NCBI GenBank assembly: GCA_963753055.1
Contig: CAVWAP010000002.1
Span: 1-64,000 of the forward strand
Source: JAUWGC01 sp963753055
Lineage (GTDB): Bacteria; Bacteroidota; Bacteroidia; Bacteroidales; B18-G4
Direction: 5' to 3'
Length of the DNA stretch: 64,000 nucleotides
Shown: one piece after another, positions 43,988-52,025 of the stretch
Layout: each line of letters opens with the position of its first letter
How positions within the stretch are numbered: the stretch's first letter is position 1
Program-made: the position numbers and the translations under genes
Notes under the pieces: generated by a model
The model's database searches: none
Told to the model about the DNA's origin: nothing
The model's input: only the letters and a program-made list of their open reading frames with translations

Positions 43988-44347
43988 ATGAATCACAAAG
44001 ACCTTGACGCTTGGAAAAACTCAATAGATTTTGTTGTTCAAATTTATGAGCTTACAAAAAGCTTTCCCCCCGGAGAATCTTATGCGTTGTCACAACAGCT
44101 CAGGCGCGCTTCAGTGTCAATAGCATCAAATATTGCAGAGGGCTCAGCCAGGAATTCTTCAAAAGAGCTTGTTCGCTTTCTGCATCTTTCCCTGGGATCA
44201 TTGTCAGAGGTAGAAACACAACTTATAATAGGTCGAAAACTAAATTATTTTCAAGACCTTGATTCATACATGAATCTGTTGTTAATGGTAAGAAGGCCAT
44301 TGATAGGATTAATAAAGTACCAAAAAGAAAAGTTGAAAAAGGAATAA
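43988..44347 (+). CDS. Four helix bundle protein (23S rRNA intervening-sequence family), cassette B
   Basis: A 119-residue helical protein of the same broad family as 37018-37383 but a different subgroup. Marks are DLDAWKNSIDFVVQIYELTK at the start, YALSQQLRRASVSIASNIAEG, and RFLHLSLGSLSEVETQLIIG. The SNIAEG motif is the family's best-known signature. It is framed by inverted GAAGGGT arrays and preceded by the GGGAACG box, the same architecture as cassette A but with an unrelated repeat unit. It lies between the permease and ppiD, whose stop abuts the right repeat. Confidence 0.92.
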   Translation: MNHKDLDAWKNSIDFVVQIYELTKSFPPGESYALSQQLRRASVSIASNIAEGSARNSSKELVRFLHLSLGSLSEVETQLIIGRKLNYFQDLDSYMNLLLMVRRPLIGLIKYQKEKLKKE

Positions 44348-44350
44348 ATT

Positions 44351-44380
44351 CCCTTCACCCTTCACACCTCACTCTTCACT
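44351..44380. repeat. Right inverted repeat of cassette B
   Basis: Bases 44351-44378 (CCCTTCACCCTTCACACCTC...) are the exact reverse complement of 43871-43898. It starts three bases after the four-helix-bundle stop and ends where the ppiD stop codon (44381-44383) begins. Confidence 0.9.
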
Positions 44381-46498
44381 CTAATAATACAAACTCCTGT
44401 AATCTTCGATATCTGCGTTTTTCTCAATGGCGCGATACGGATAGTTGTTCCTTACGTTGCGCTCAAACTCGGTGGCTATCTGGCTTTTGTACATGGCGTA
44501 GCTGCCAAGCTCCGGCGCTTCGCTGATGTTATCGAGAACGACAACAAACACAGCACCGTTTCCAACAAGAGGGCCACTGTTCTGGTTTGGTGATAGTGTA
44601 AAGATTTTGGCTATGACTTCACTTTCGGATCCGAAACCCGGAATATTCCTGGAAGCAAATGTCAGGGTGGTATTGGTGTCGAGCGATACATTCATCTGGT
44701 CAGAGATCTGATAGATATCAGAAATGCCGGACTCATTGATCTTGTTTACGATGAACTCACCCTTGACTTCATTCAACACGTTATTTTTCAGCCTTTCCCT
44801 CATTTCGTCATAAGGGATAATACCTTTAAAACGCTCTCCGGTTGCAACAGCCACAACGAATTTTTTATCAAGCTCAAAGACAGGTGATACATCACCGATT
44901 TTGGTTTTTTCAAAATACAACCAACGTATAATAGCCCTTGGGTCATCAAGGCCGGGAACTGCATTGCCCATCTCACGCAAATAAGTTGCTTCCCTTTTAT
45001 CAAGACCTTCATTGATAACTGTTTGGTCGAACTGGTCTTTCGTTGTATTCTCTCCGGCAAACTTGCTGGCCTGTGTATATATTTGCTGGAATGTCTGGCT
45101 GCTCGGTGCGATAATCCTTTCGATCTGCGCTACACGGACCTTTTTCTTTAATTCGGTCTTGCCGGTTACTTTTATGACGTGGTAACCAAAGATGGTTTCT
45201 GCTGTTGTGATCTCTCCTTCTTCTGCATTACGGACTGCCTCGTTAAAAGCATAAACCATATTTCCATCCGGGAACCAACCAAGATCACCAAGGTTTTGCT
45301 CAACAGAGCCATCATTAGAATACTGTACTGCCAGCTCCTGGATCTTTTCAGGGTTGTTTTGGACAACAGCAAGAAGACTGTCGGCAAGGGCCCTGGCCTG
45401 GGTTTTTGTCCTTGTAACCTCACGGGCTGTTCTGAAAGCACCGGCATAAGCAATGAGAATATGTTCTGCGCGAAGTGAATCCGGGCGGTACTGAACATCC
45501 ATCAACTTGGCCATATGCCATTTTTCCTCTTCAACATAAGGCTCAACAAAAACATCGATATCCGAGTTGAACATGATAGAGTCAATCAGTACGGGCAGGG
45601 TGCCCTGGGTATACCAGGAGCTATCATACCTGGCATCAGAGGTTGTATTTACGAAGGCTGGTACGTTCTCTGCATAGGTGAATTCGCGAAAAATATCACG
45701 TACATCCTGCTCGATGCTGCTTAAATCATCCCTTGAAGGACCAACCTCAAAAACAACATATTCAATATCCCTGGTTGTTTCCTGATCGAAACGGTACTTG
45801 TTTTCTTCATAATAACGGAGCTCATCATCTTCTGTAACGGTAACGAGGGAATCAGGGATCTCTGCATATTTCTTATAGGCATAACGGAACTCAGCTGTCT
45901 TCTTCTGGTTTTCGTACCGGGACTTTGCAAATACCTGTGGTACATAAAATCCTTTTAAGATAAGATTGTTATACTTGGTGTTCAGGCGGTCTCTCTTGAT
46001 AAACTGCTCAAAACTAAGCCACTGGTTACGGGCCTGCTCATCAAGCTGATCCAGGTTCTGTAAATAATTGATGATCAGGTTGCGGTCATAACGACCAGTT
46101 TCCGGATTTGTAAAATACTGAAGAATCAAGGGGTGAGGGCTTACACCCTGTATCTGGTCAAACAACTCATCAGCTGAGACAATAAGACCCAGGTTGGCGA
46201 ACTCCTCATCCATCAGGATTTCGTTCACGACCTGTGTCCAGGTATTTTGCTTTATTGTAAATAGCTCATCATAGGTTAGGTTTTCCTTGCCCTGGTTGAG
46301 TTTTTGTGTTTCCACATTTGCATCAACCTTGATATTAAAATCCATACCCTGTATTTCGACACCGTTGATGATGCCTATAGAGGTTTTAGCTTTAGGTCCG
46401 GCCTTGAACAAGTCGCTCAAAACAAAAGCGGCAATTGCTACGCCGACGAGAATTACTGCTAGTCCTGAATGTTTTCTTATAGCTCCAATTACTGCCAT
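44381..46498 (-). CDS. ppiD: Periplasmic peptidyl-prolyl isomerase, PpiD/SurA-like
   Basis: A 705-residue membrane-anchored chaperone for proteins crossing the periplasm. The N-terminal helix is SGLAVILVGVAIAAFVLSDL, followed by the SurA_N-type region. The parvulin-like rotamase domain (about 345-445) shows LRAEHILIAYAGAF, VQYSNDGSVEQNLGDLGWFP and TIFGYHVIKVTGKTE. The length is typical of Bacteroidetes PpiD. It is the last gene of the row coaX - barrel - TPR - lptC - CorC - ppiD, which concerns envelope biogenesis. Confidence 0.93.
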   Translation of the reverse strand: MAVIGAIRKHSGLAVILVGVAIAAFVLSDLFKAGPKAKTSIGIINGVEIQGMDFNIKVDANVETQKLNQGKENLTYDELFTIKQNTWTQVVNEILMDEEFANLGLIVSADELFDQIQGVSPHPLILQYFTNPETGRYDRNLIINYLQNLDQLDEQARNQWLSFEQFIKRDRLNTKYNNLILKGFYVPQVFAKSRYENQKKTAEFRYAYKKYAEIPDSLVTVTEDDELRYYEENKYRFDQETTRDIEYVVFEVGPSRDDLSSIEQDVRDIFREFTYAENVPAFVNTTSDARYDSSWYTQGTLPVLIDSIMFNSDIDVFVEPYVEEEKWHMAKLMDVQYRPDSLRAEHILIAYAGAFRTAREVTRTKTQARALADSLLAVVQNNPEKIQELAVQYSNDGSVEQNLGDLGWFPDGNMVYAFNEAVRNAEEGEITTAETIFGYHVIKVTGKTELKKKVRVAQIERIIAPSSQTFQQIYTQASKFAGENTTKDQFDQTVINEGLDKREATYLREMGNAVPGLDDPRAIIRWLYFEKTKIGDVSPVFELDKKFVVAVATGERFKGIIPYDEMRERLKNNVLNEVKGEFIVNKINESGISDIYQISDQMNVSLDTNTTLTFASRNIPGFGSESEVIAKIFTLSPNQNSGPLVGNGAVFVVVLDNISEAPELGSYAMYKSQIATEFERNVRNNYPYRAIEKNADIEDYRSLYY

Positions 46499-46555
46499 TT
46501 TGACTGTCGGTTTAAAATAGTTTGCAAAGGTAGAATTAAATTTCGAAAAACCGAA

Positions 46556-47821
46556 TTATTCTTGAAATTTTAGGTGTACCAGGTCAATCCGCGATTCGCT
46601 TGCCTGTAGGATCACACAAATGAAGCGGCCAATCGGGATCTCCTCTTTCAGCTCGGGTATGCTTTCGTGATGATGAATAATGAATCCCGCAAGTGTTTCA
46701 TAGTCATCTGTTTCAGGAAAGCTAAGATTATATTTTTCGTTGAGGTAGTCAATTTCAAGACGTCCGGAAAAGATAAATCCTCCGTCATCGGCCTGGCGCT
46801 CTACCAGTGCTTCCTCATCAAACTCATCTTCAATCTCTCCAAAGATCTCTTCGATGATATCTTCCATGGTTACCATGCCCGAGGTGCCACCAAACTCGTC
46901 TACCACCACAGCAACGCTCTTATGTTCCCGGATAAAGGTTGACAATACATTATTGGCAAGCATGGCTTCGGGTACAACGATGATTGAGCGAGTGATGGAC
47001 TTAATGGTTTCAAGGTTTTTGAAAAGATCCGATGTATGCACATAGCCAATGATATGGTCTATGGATTCACGGTAGATGAGGATCTTGGAAAAGCCGGATT
47101 CAATGAACAGCTGCCTCAGGTTCTGGAGACTATCATTTTCTTCTAATGCAACAATCTCGGTTCTTGGGACCATGCACTCCCTCAGTTTGATATTTCTGAA
47201 GTCGATTGCATTCTGAAACATTTGTATTTCCTGTTGCAGATCACTCTCCTCCGGTGCTTCAAGGGTAATTGTCTTAAGGTAATGGTCAAGGTCGATGGTG
47301 CTGAACACATACTTCTGCCCGGTAGTCTTGATCCGGAAGAAAACCCTGATGATGATCTCTCCCAACCCGATAAAAAGAATTATAAATGGGTAAAAAATGA
47401 TATAAAAGATAAAAACGGGAATTGCAAAAAGGTTCAGTATGTAATTTGGTTTGATCCGGAACAGTGCTTTTGGCAAGAACTCAGCGGTAAATAATATCAC
47501 CAGGGTTGCCAGGATCGTTTGAATAAGCAGGATGACCCAGTTGTTGTTCAGCCCACCGGGAAGATTATTCAATAAAAATGGCTCCAGGAGCCTGGCGGTG
47601 GCGATGCCATAAATAACCAGTGCTATATTATTCCCAAGCAATAAAGCACCGATAAAACGTGGAGGGTTTTGATTGAAAAATGCAATGATTTGGGCAGACA
47701 GCAAGCCCTTGCCTTTGTCAATTTCTATTTTCAGGTTGTTTGAGCTGACAAAGGCGATCTCCATCCCGGAAAAGAATGCAGATAAAATGAGAGTGAATAT
47801 GATTATCAGCCAGTTATCCAT
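46556..47821 (-). CDS. CNNM/CorC-type hemolysin-family membrane protein
   Basis: A 421-residue protein: a DUF21 membrane domain with four helices (about 1-190), a pair of CBS domains (about 205-330; RECMVPRTEIVALEENDSLQ, IGYVHTSDLFKNLETIK, VAVVVDEFGGTSGMVTMEDI) and a C-terminal CorC/HlyC transporter-associated domain (about 345-420). The family is linked to magnesium and cobalt efflux; in Bacteroidetes the GldE gliding protein is a close relative, and this copy cannot be separated from it by eye. It is four bases downstream of lptC. Confidence 0.88.
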   Translation of the reverse strand: MDNWLIIIFTLILSAFFSGMEIAFVSSNNLKIEIDKGKGLLSAQIIAFFNQNPPRFIGALLLGNNIALVIYGIATARLLEPFLLNNLPGGLNNNWVILLIQTILATLVILFTAEFLPKALFRIKPNYILNLFAIPVFIFYIIFYPFIILFIGLGEIIIRVFFRIKTTGQKYVFSTIDLDHYLKTITLEAPEESDLQQEIQMFQNAIDFRNIKLRECMVPRTEIVALEENDSLQNLRQLFIESGFSKILIYRESIDHIIGYVHTSDLFKNLETIKSITRSIIVVPEAMLANNVLSTFIREHKSVAVVVDEFGGTSGMVTMEDIIEEIFGEIEDEFDEEALVERQADDGGFIFSGRLEIDYLNEKYNLSFPETDDYETLAGFIIHHHESIPELKEEIPIGRFICVILQASESRIDLVHLKFQE

Positions 47822-47824
47822 AAA

Positions 47825-48406
47825 TTATTGTTCCTCTTCATCGATGAGTATTTCTCCGTGGGGGTTGATAATCCTTCGGTTTGAAAATGTCTGATCCGAC
47901 TCCAGCCCATCACCATAAAGCACACCATCTCCCGTGGTGATCTTGACAAATTTATTAGAATAGATGATTTCCTTGCGCTGGTCCCAGATCAGCTCTTCTG
48001 TGTTGAGCTGCTCGTCCGTATCATAGTTGTTTACCACCACATCACCTCTTGCTTCCATAAACTTTCTTTCCCGGTAGTTGATTCCGTAGTCTGCAGTGAT
48101 CTGGCTTGTAACAATCATCTCTTCATCATAGAAGATTACCTTGAACCCATCAGGAAACTCCATGTAGGGATCTTCTCCGTCAAAGCTGTGCATGGTAGGT
48201 GCTGAAAGCCTGACCTGGATCCTTGCAGAGTCACTATGAATAAATTCTATATCGTAGGCGCTCAAACCAGGAAGGGAGTCCAGGGAGGTATCGAAGGCCG
48301 TGATGTCCTTCATTTCATTCCTGCATGCAAAAAGCATTGCGATTATTGTTGCAAGAACAATGCTTTTTGAAAGAAATCCTGTGCTTTTTTTAATGAGCCG
48401 TCTCAA
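47825..48406 (-). CDS. lptC: LPS export periplasmic protein LptC
   Basis: A 193-residue lipoprotein-like protein (SIVLATIIAMLFAC) with the LptC beta-jellyroll pattern (LSAYDIEFIHSDSARIQVRL, MEFPDGFKVIFYDEEMIVTS, YRERKFMEARGDVVVNNY, GVLYGDGLESDQTFSNRRI). It would pass lipopolysaccharide from the inner-membrane LptBFG complex to LptA. Position between the TPR protein and the CorC-type gene is the usual Bacteroidetes order. No other lpt genes are in the window. Confidence 0.88.
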   Translation of the reverse strand: MRRLIKKSTGFLSKSIVLATIIAMLFACRNEMKDITAFDTSLDSLPGLSAYDIEFIHSDSARIQVRLSAPTMHSFDGEDPYMEFPDGFKVIFYDEEMIVTSQITADYGINYRERKFMEARGDVVVNNYDTDEQLNTEELIWDQRKEIIYSNKFVKITTGDGVLYGDGLESDQTFSNRRIINPHGEILIDEEEQ

Positions 48407-48424
48407 ATTCTTAAGACTTGGTTA

Positions 48425-49777
48425 CTATTTGGCCGCCCTGACCTTGGTCGTTTCGTTGATCCAGCATTCAACCTTGTAATCATCACCCTCATTCAGGTTG
48501 TGGAAGAAGATGGTCTGCCCCTGGGGAAAGTGTGCTGAGTATGTAGAGATACGGCTGTTTGCTATTTCTGTAAGAGACTCGTCAACACGCTTAGCTGTGT
48601 AGTACTTGTCAACTGCTGCCCAATAAACTGCCTTTTTACTAAGGTCGTTCGTTCCGCACTCATTGCCAGATGCAGCATACATATCACCGATTAACAGGTA
48701 TGGTTGCCCGTTATCAGGGTTAATCTTGGCAGCCTTCAACGCATATGAACGCGCAGCCGGGTAGTTATTTAACCTGTTGTATGCCTCTGCCAGCATCAGG
48801 CTACTATTAAAGACACTCTCCTGGTCTTCAAGTTTTTCACCTTCTTTAAGATAGGTGATGGCCTTGTTGTAGTCTTCTTTCTTCATCATCATCTTACCAA
48901 TAAGGTAAGCCGATTCCGGGCTGGGCTCCAGATCATAAAGCTTAACTGTACTTTCGAAGTACAAGGGAGCATCGATACATTTTTTCTTATCAAGAAGCTT
49001 GGTTAGCTTCTTTAACATATCTATATCATTCGGGTTCTCCTGGAATTTAGGCGTATAGATCTCGACCAGTGCATCACATGTAGCATATGGCTCAAAGGTA
49101 ATATCGATATTACCTTTAACATTTTCCCAGTTAGACTTCTTGTTCTGATCCTCAGCGTACTTCTTCAGGTTAAAATCGATGATTTGTGAAGATCGATCAT
49201 AATTTTCGAATATGATATCAACAGGAGCTTTTTCCTCATCGATCATCTTTTTAGTGGCGCGCATATAGAATACCAGAACATCGGGAGCTGTATTATTCCC
49301 GTCTAATTCTAGCGACCGGTTAAAAATTTTGTACGCCTCTTCAAAGTCTTCCGGCCTGTATGTATACAGATCCACACCTTTTCTTCCAAGAATATACCCC
49401 TCCTTATTAAAATACTTAATGCGGGAATCATAAACCATCATCAAAGTATCAATCATCTTGTTCTTAACAACCACATCCTTACTGTTTTGGATCCTCCAGG
49501 TCATGATCTTTACCCCGTCAAGATACAGGCTTTGCCTTGAGGCGGGACAGTTTAATAATACCGAGCGCCACGGAGGAATAACATCCTTAATAGCCTCATT
49601 TTTATACCCGCTGGCCTTCCATTGTTTAAAAAATTCCTTGTAGAGGGAAAGGTTCATGATACAATTAACGCTGTCTTCGCCGTATTTCTTAACCTTTTCT
49701 TCCTGCGCCTGCAGTGATGTGATGGCGAACAGGGAAATCGTGAAAATTATTACCAGTGAAAAGATCCGTGTTTTCAT
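48425..49777 (-). CDS. Exported TPR protein of the coaX-lptC cluster
   Basis: The ATG at 49777 gives a signal peptide (MKTRIFSLVIIFTISLFA) and 450 residues; the frame stays open to 49975, but that extension overlaps the barrel gene and is unlikely. TPR-like helices run through the second half (SAYLIGKMMMKKEDYNKAIT, SLMLAEAYNRLNNYPAARSY, GQPYLLIGDMYAASG). It is conserved in this neighbourhood in Bacteroidetes, probably as a periplasmic scaffold for envelope assembly. The precise function is unknown. Confidence 0.8.
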   Translation of the reverse strand: MKTRIFSLVIIFTISLFAITSLQAQEEKVKKYGEDSVNCIMNLSLYKEFFKQWKASGYKNEAIKDVIPPWRSVLLNCPASRQSLYLDGVKIMTWRIQNSKDVVVKNKMIDTLMMVYDSRIKYFNKEGYILGRKGVDLYTYRPEDFEEAYKIFNRSLELDGNNTAPDVLVFYMRATKKMIDEEKAPVDIIFENYDRSSQIIDFNLKKYAEDQNKKSNWENVKGNIDITFEPYATCDALVEIYTPKFQENPNDIDMLKKLTKLLDKKKCIDAPLYFESTVKLYDLEPSPESAYLIGKMMMKKEDYNKAITYLKEGEKLEDQESVFNSSLMLAEAYNRLNNYPAARSYALKAAKINPDNGQPYLLIGDMYAASGNECGTNDLSKKAVYWAAVDKYYTAKRVDESLTEIANSRISTYSAHFPQGQTIFFHNLNEGDDYKVECWINETTKVRAAK

Positions 49778-49808
49778 TTCTGTTTTGTTGAAGCGATTAA
49801 TATTCAAA

Positions 49809-51086
49809 TTACCTGTATTTGTTTTTAAGAAACCAACGTTCGTAAAGTGATAAACCAAAGTTAAATTTAATAAAATTCTCCTGAACAAGGTCTTCAGCCG
49901 TTGTTCCTCTTCTGCCGAACTCAAATCCAAAATTAAAATTTGATTTAGAACGCCGTAACGGTAAACTAAATCCAAAACTTATGCCAAATTCATTGATTTG
50001 CTGATTTCTGAACACCAGGGGCAGCTGTGTATACCGGGCACCAGCCCTGAAAGTCATCCTTTTCCAGAAGGATGATGTGGAGGTTTTGTCAGCCACATAT
50101 TGTCCCCCAACCCTTATTTCATAGGTGTTTAAAAGAGAGTCGGTGTAACCAAACATTTCAAAATCTGACCAGTTCTGGAAATCGAAATCAGCACCTACGA
50201 GCCAGTGCTCACGTTTTTCAAGAACAAGGCCAACACCGATGTAAGCCGGCACAAGAATATGCCCTTTTTCTTCCGGAGAGTAAGCAACCGTGTCAAGAAA
50301 TGTTTCAGATGAACCTATGCTGCCCTGGAAAGTATTGGCAATATATTCTCTTCTTGCCCTCATTTTATTGTCCAGTGCAAAAGTTAGGCCGGATGTCAGC
50401 ACAAAGTCTTTTTTTAGGTTTGCAGCGTACTGTGCACCAAAGTCCACAGCAAGGTCACTAACTTTGATCTTATTTTCGAGGTTGGAGTTGATATATGTAG
50501 CCGAAGAGTCAGGAAAGTATACCTTCCTGTAACGGTTCATGGTCCCGAAATAATAAATGAAATTAATACCGAGAGAAAGCCCTTTTGTGACACTGAAGCC
50601 ATTTCCCCAGTAAGCCTGGTTTATGCCACCGGAGCCCTCATATTGCGTAAGGGTCCTTCCAATATTTTCTGATGTTTGTTCCTGTGTGATGTTGTATCCC
50701 ACATCACTGAAAGGCAGCACCCCCAGGCTCATTTTCCACCAATGGGTGGCAGGAAAGCCAAACAGGAGATGTGCCAGCGTACCGTACATTGATTGCTCAG
50801 TATTGTAAGCGCTCTTCATGGTCGTAATATCGGTACTGATGCCCGCATCAAACAGAAAAGAAGTAGAGTCAATAGCTGAATATGATGCCGGATTAGCGAA
50901 GTTCAGATGATAGGGCGAGCGGATTGCGTTGCTGATTCCCCCCATCGAAGAGAACACAATATTATAGTCACCCCTGCGCAGAAGACCCACGCCATACCTT
51001 GAATAGGGAGAACTGATCCGCACCTGGGCCATGCCTGCTATGGCCAGAAGTAAAAAGCTCAGAAAAAGAAATGTTCGCCGACCCAT
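49809..51086 (-). CDS. Outer-membrane beta-barrel protein of the coaX cluster
   Basis: About 425 residues from the ATG at 51086 (MGRRTFLFLSFLLLAIAGMA signal peptide); an ATG at 51101 that overlaps coaX by eight bases is an alternative. The mature part opens VRISSPYSRYGVGLL and GGISNAIRSPYHLNFANPAS, patterns of FadL/PorV-like barrels in Bacteroidetes, with many aromatic-capped strands and an aromatic C-terminal region. It probably works in the outer membrane as a pore or assembly factor. Confidence 0.78.
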   Translation of the reverse strand: MGRRTFLFLSFLLLAIAGMAQVRISSPYSRYGVGLLRRGDYNIVFSSMGGISNAIRSPYHLNFANPASYSAIDSTSFLFDAGISTDITTMKSAYNTEQSMYGTLAHLLFGFPATHWWKMSLGVLPFSDVGYNITQEQTSENIGRTLTQYEGSGGINQAYWGNGFSVTKGLSLGINFIYYFGTMNRYRKVYFPDSSATYINSNLENKIKVSDLAVDFGAQYAANLKKDFVLTSGLTFALDNKMRARREYIANTFQGSIGSSETFLDTVAYSPEEKGHILVPAYIGVGLVLEKREHWLVGADFDFQNWSDFEMFGYTDSLLNTYEIRVGGQYVADKTSTSSFWKRMTFRAGARYTQLPLVFRNQQINEFGISFGFSLPLRRSKSNFNFGFEFGRRGTTAEDLVQENFIKFNFGLSLYERWFLKNKYR

Positions 51087-51093
51087 ATTAAAG

Positions 51094-51813
51094 TTAAACA
51101 TTGAAGTCCAAGATTATATTTAGCCCTGTTAGTACGATGTTTGGGACTGCAAAGATGTTATTTTTTAGTTTCTTATCAAAATATTTGGCATCTCCACCAC
51201 TTAAAATCGTTATTAAGTCACCATATTCATGCCTGAACCGGTCGATCATGCCATCAATTTCAGCGACAGTACCCACCTGTACACCGGATATTATTGATCC
51301 GCCCGTTGACCTACCCGTTAGTGCGCTTTCGGCGGACTTCTCTATTAACGGCAGGTGATCGGTAAAAGTATTCAGCGCGCGGAAACGCATGTCAATACCA
51401 GGAGCGATGGCACCTCCAAGGTATTCTTTATCGGAAGAAACCACATCATAGGTAATACATGTCCCGGCAGTGATAACAAGCACATTATGGTCCGGGTAAA
51501 GGTGTGAACCTGCCACCGCAGCGGCCATACGATCCTTGCCCAGTGTTTCGGGGGTATCGTAGTTTAATTTTACAGGGAGAGGGGTGCTGGTGGAAAGTTT
51601 GATGAAAAAGGAACGCGCAGCCAGGATATCGGTAAGCCTCTCAGGGTAGTTGATTACAGAAGAAAGTATTGATGCACTTACCGGAACATCCTCCAGCATT
51701 CTTTCAAGTTCATCCAGATCAAGCTCTTCAACAGAAAAGAACTCCTTCATTTCATCCCCGTGAAAAAAAGCAAACTTTCTGAGTGTGTTACCGAGGTCGA
51801 TTACGAGTTTCAT
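51094..51813 (-). CDS. coaX: Type III pantothenate kinase
   Basis: Phosphorylates pantothenate, the first step of coenzyme A synthesis; the type III enzyme belongs to the acetate kinase/ASKHA fold and needs a monovalent cation. In its 239 residues: LVIDLGNTLRKFAFF (usually DxGNT), GKDRMAAAVAG, LVITAGTCITYDVV and GGAIAPGIDMRFRAL. It is first in the envelope-biogenesis row on the minus strand. Confidence 0.95.
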   Translation of the reverse strand: MKLVIDLGNTLRKFAFFHGDEMKEFFSVEELDLDELERMLEDVPVSASILSSVINYPERLTDILAARSFFIKLSTSTPLPVKLNYDTPETLGKDRMAAAVAGSHLYPDHNVLVITAGTCITYDVVSSDKEYLGGAIAPGIDMRFRALNTFTDHLPLIEKSAESALTGRSTGGSIISGVQVGTVAEIDGMIDRFRHEYGDLITILSGGDAKYFDKKLKNNIFAVPNIVLTGLNIILDFNV

Positions 51814-51836
51814 GTTGAGTATAAAGATACAACATT

Positions 51837-51880
51837 GATATCTGAATTATGATATCTGATATCTGAGTTATGATTTTCTG
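51837..51880. repeat. GATATCTGA-family array upstream of coaX
   Basis: ATTGATATCTGAATTATGAT followed by ATCTGATATCTGAG units. Same family as the cassette A inverted repeats and the in-gene copy at 52191. Here it lies in the coaX / T9SS-cargo interval, close to the coaX start. Confidence 0.75.
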
Positions 51881-51896
51881 ATCACAGACCAGCTCT

Positions 51897-51972
51897 TTTC
51901 TTTTACCCACCCCCCTTCCCCCTCCCTCAAGAAGGAGGGGGAGCGCATAAAGCCAGTGACCCCGGAGGGGTC
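51897..51972. repeat. CACCCCCC hairpin plus GACCCCGGAGGGGTC palindrome
   Basis: TCTTTTACCCACCCCCC and CCCCCTCCCTCAAGAAGGAG (51897-51942) form a partial version of the hairpin at 5411-5510. At 51958-51972 a near-perfect palindrome GACCCCGGAGGGGTC follows. Confidence 0.6.
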
Positions 51973-52025
51973 AGATGTCTGTAGGAAAATAAACGATTTG
52001 AACACACACCTCTTACAATGTGCAA

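Noticed and set aside
36971..44347. Four-helix-bundle genes as Avd proteins of a diversity-generating retroelement
   Set aside because: No reverse transcriptase, template repeat or variable repeat is seen in the window, and the sequences match the 23S intervening-sequence protein family better.
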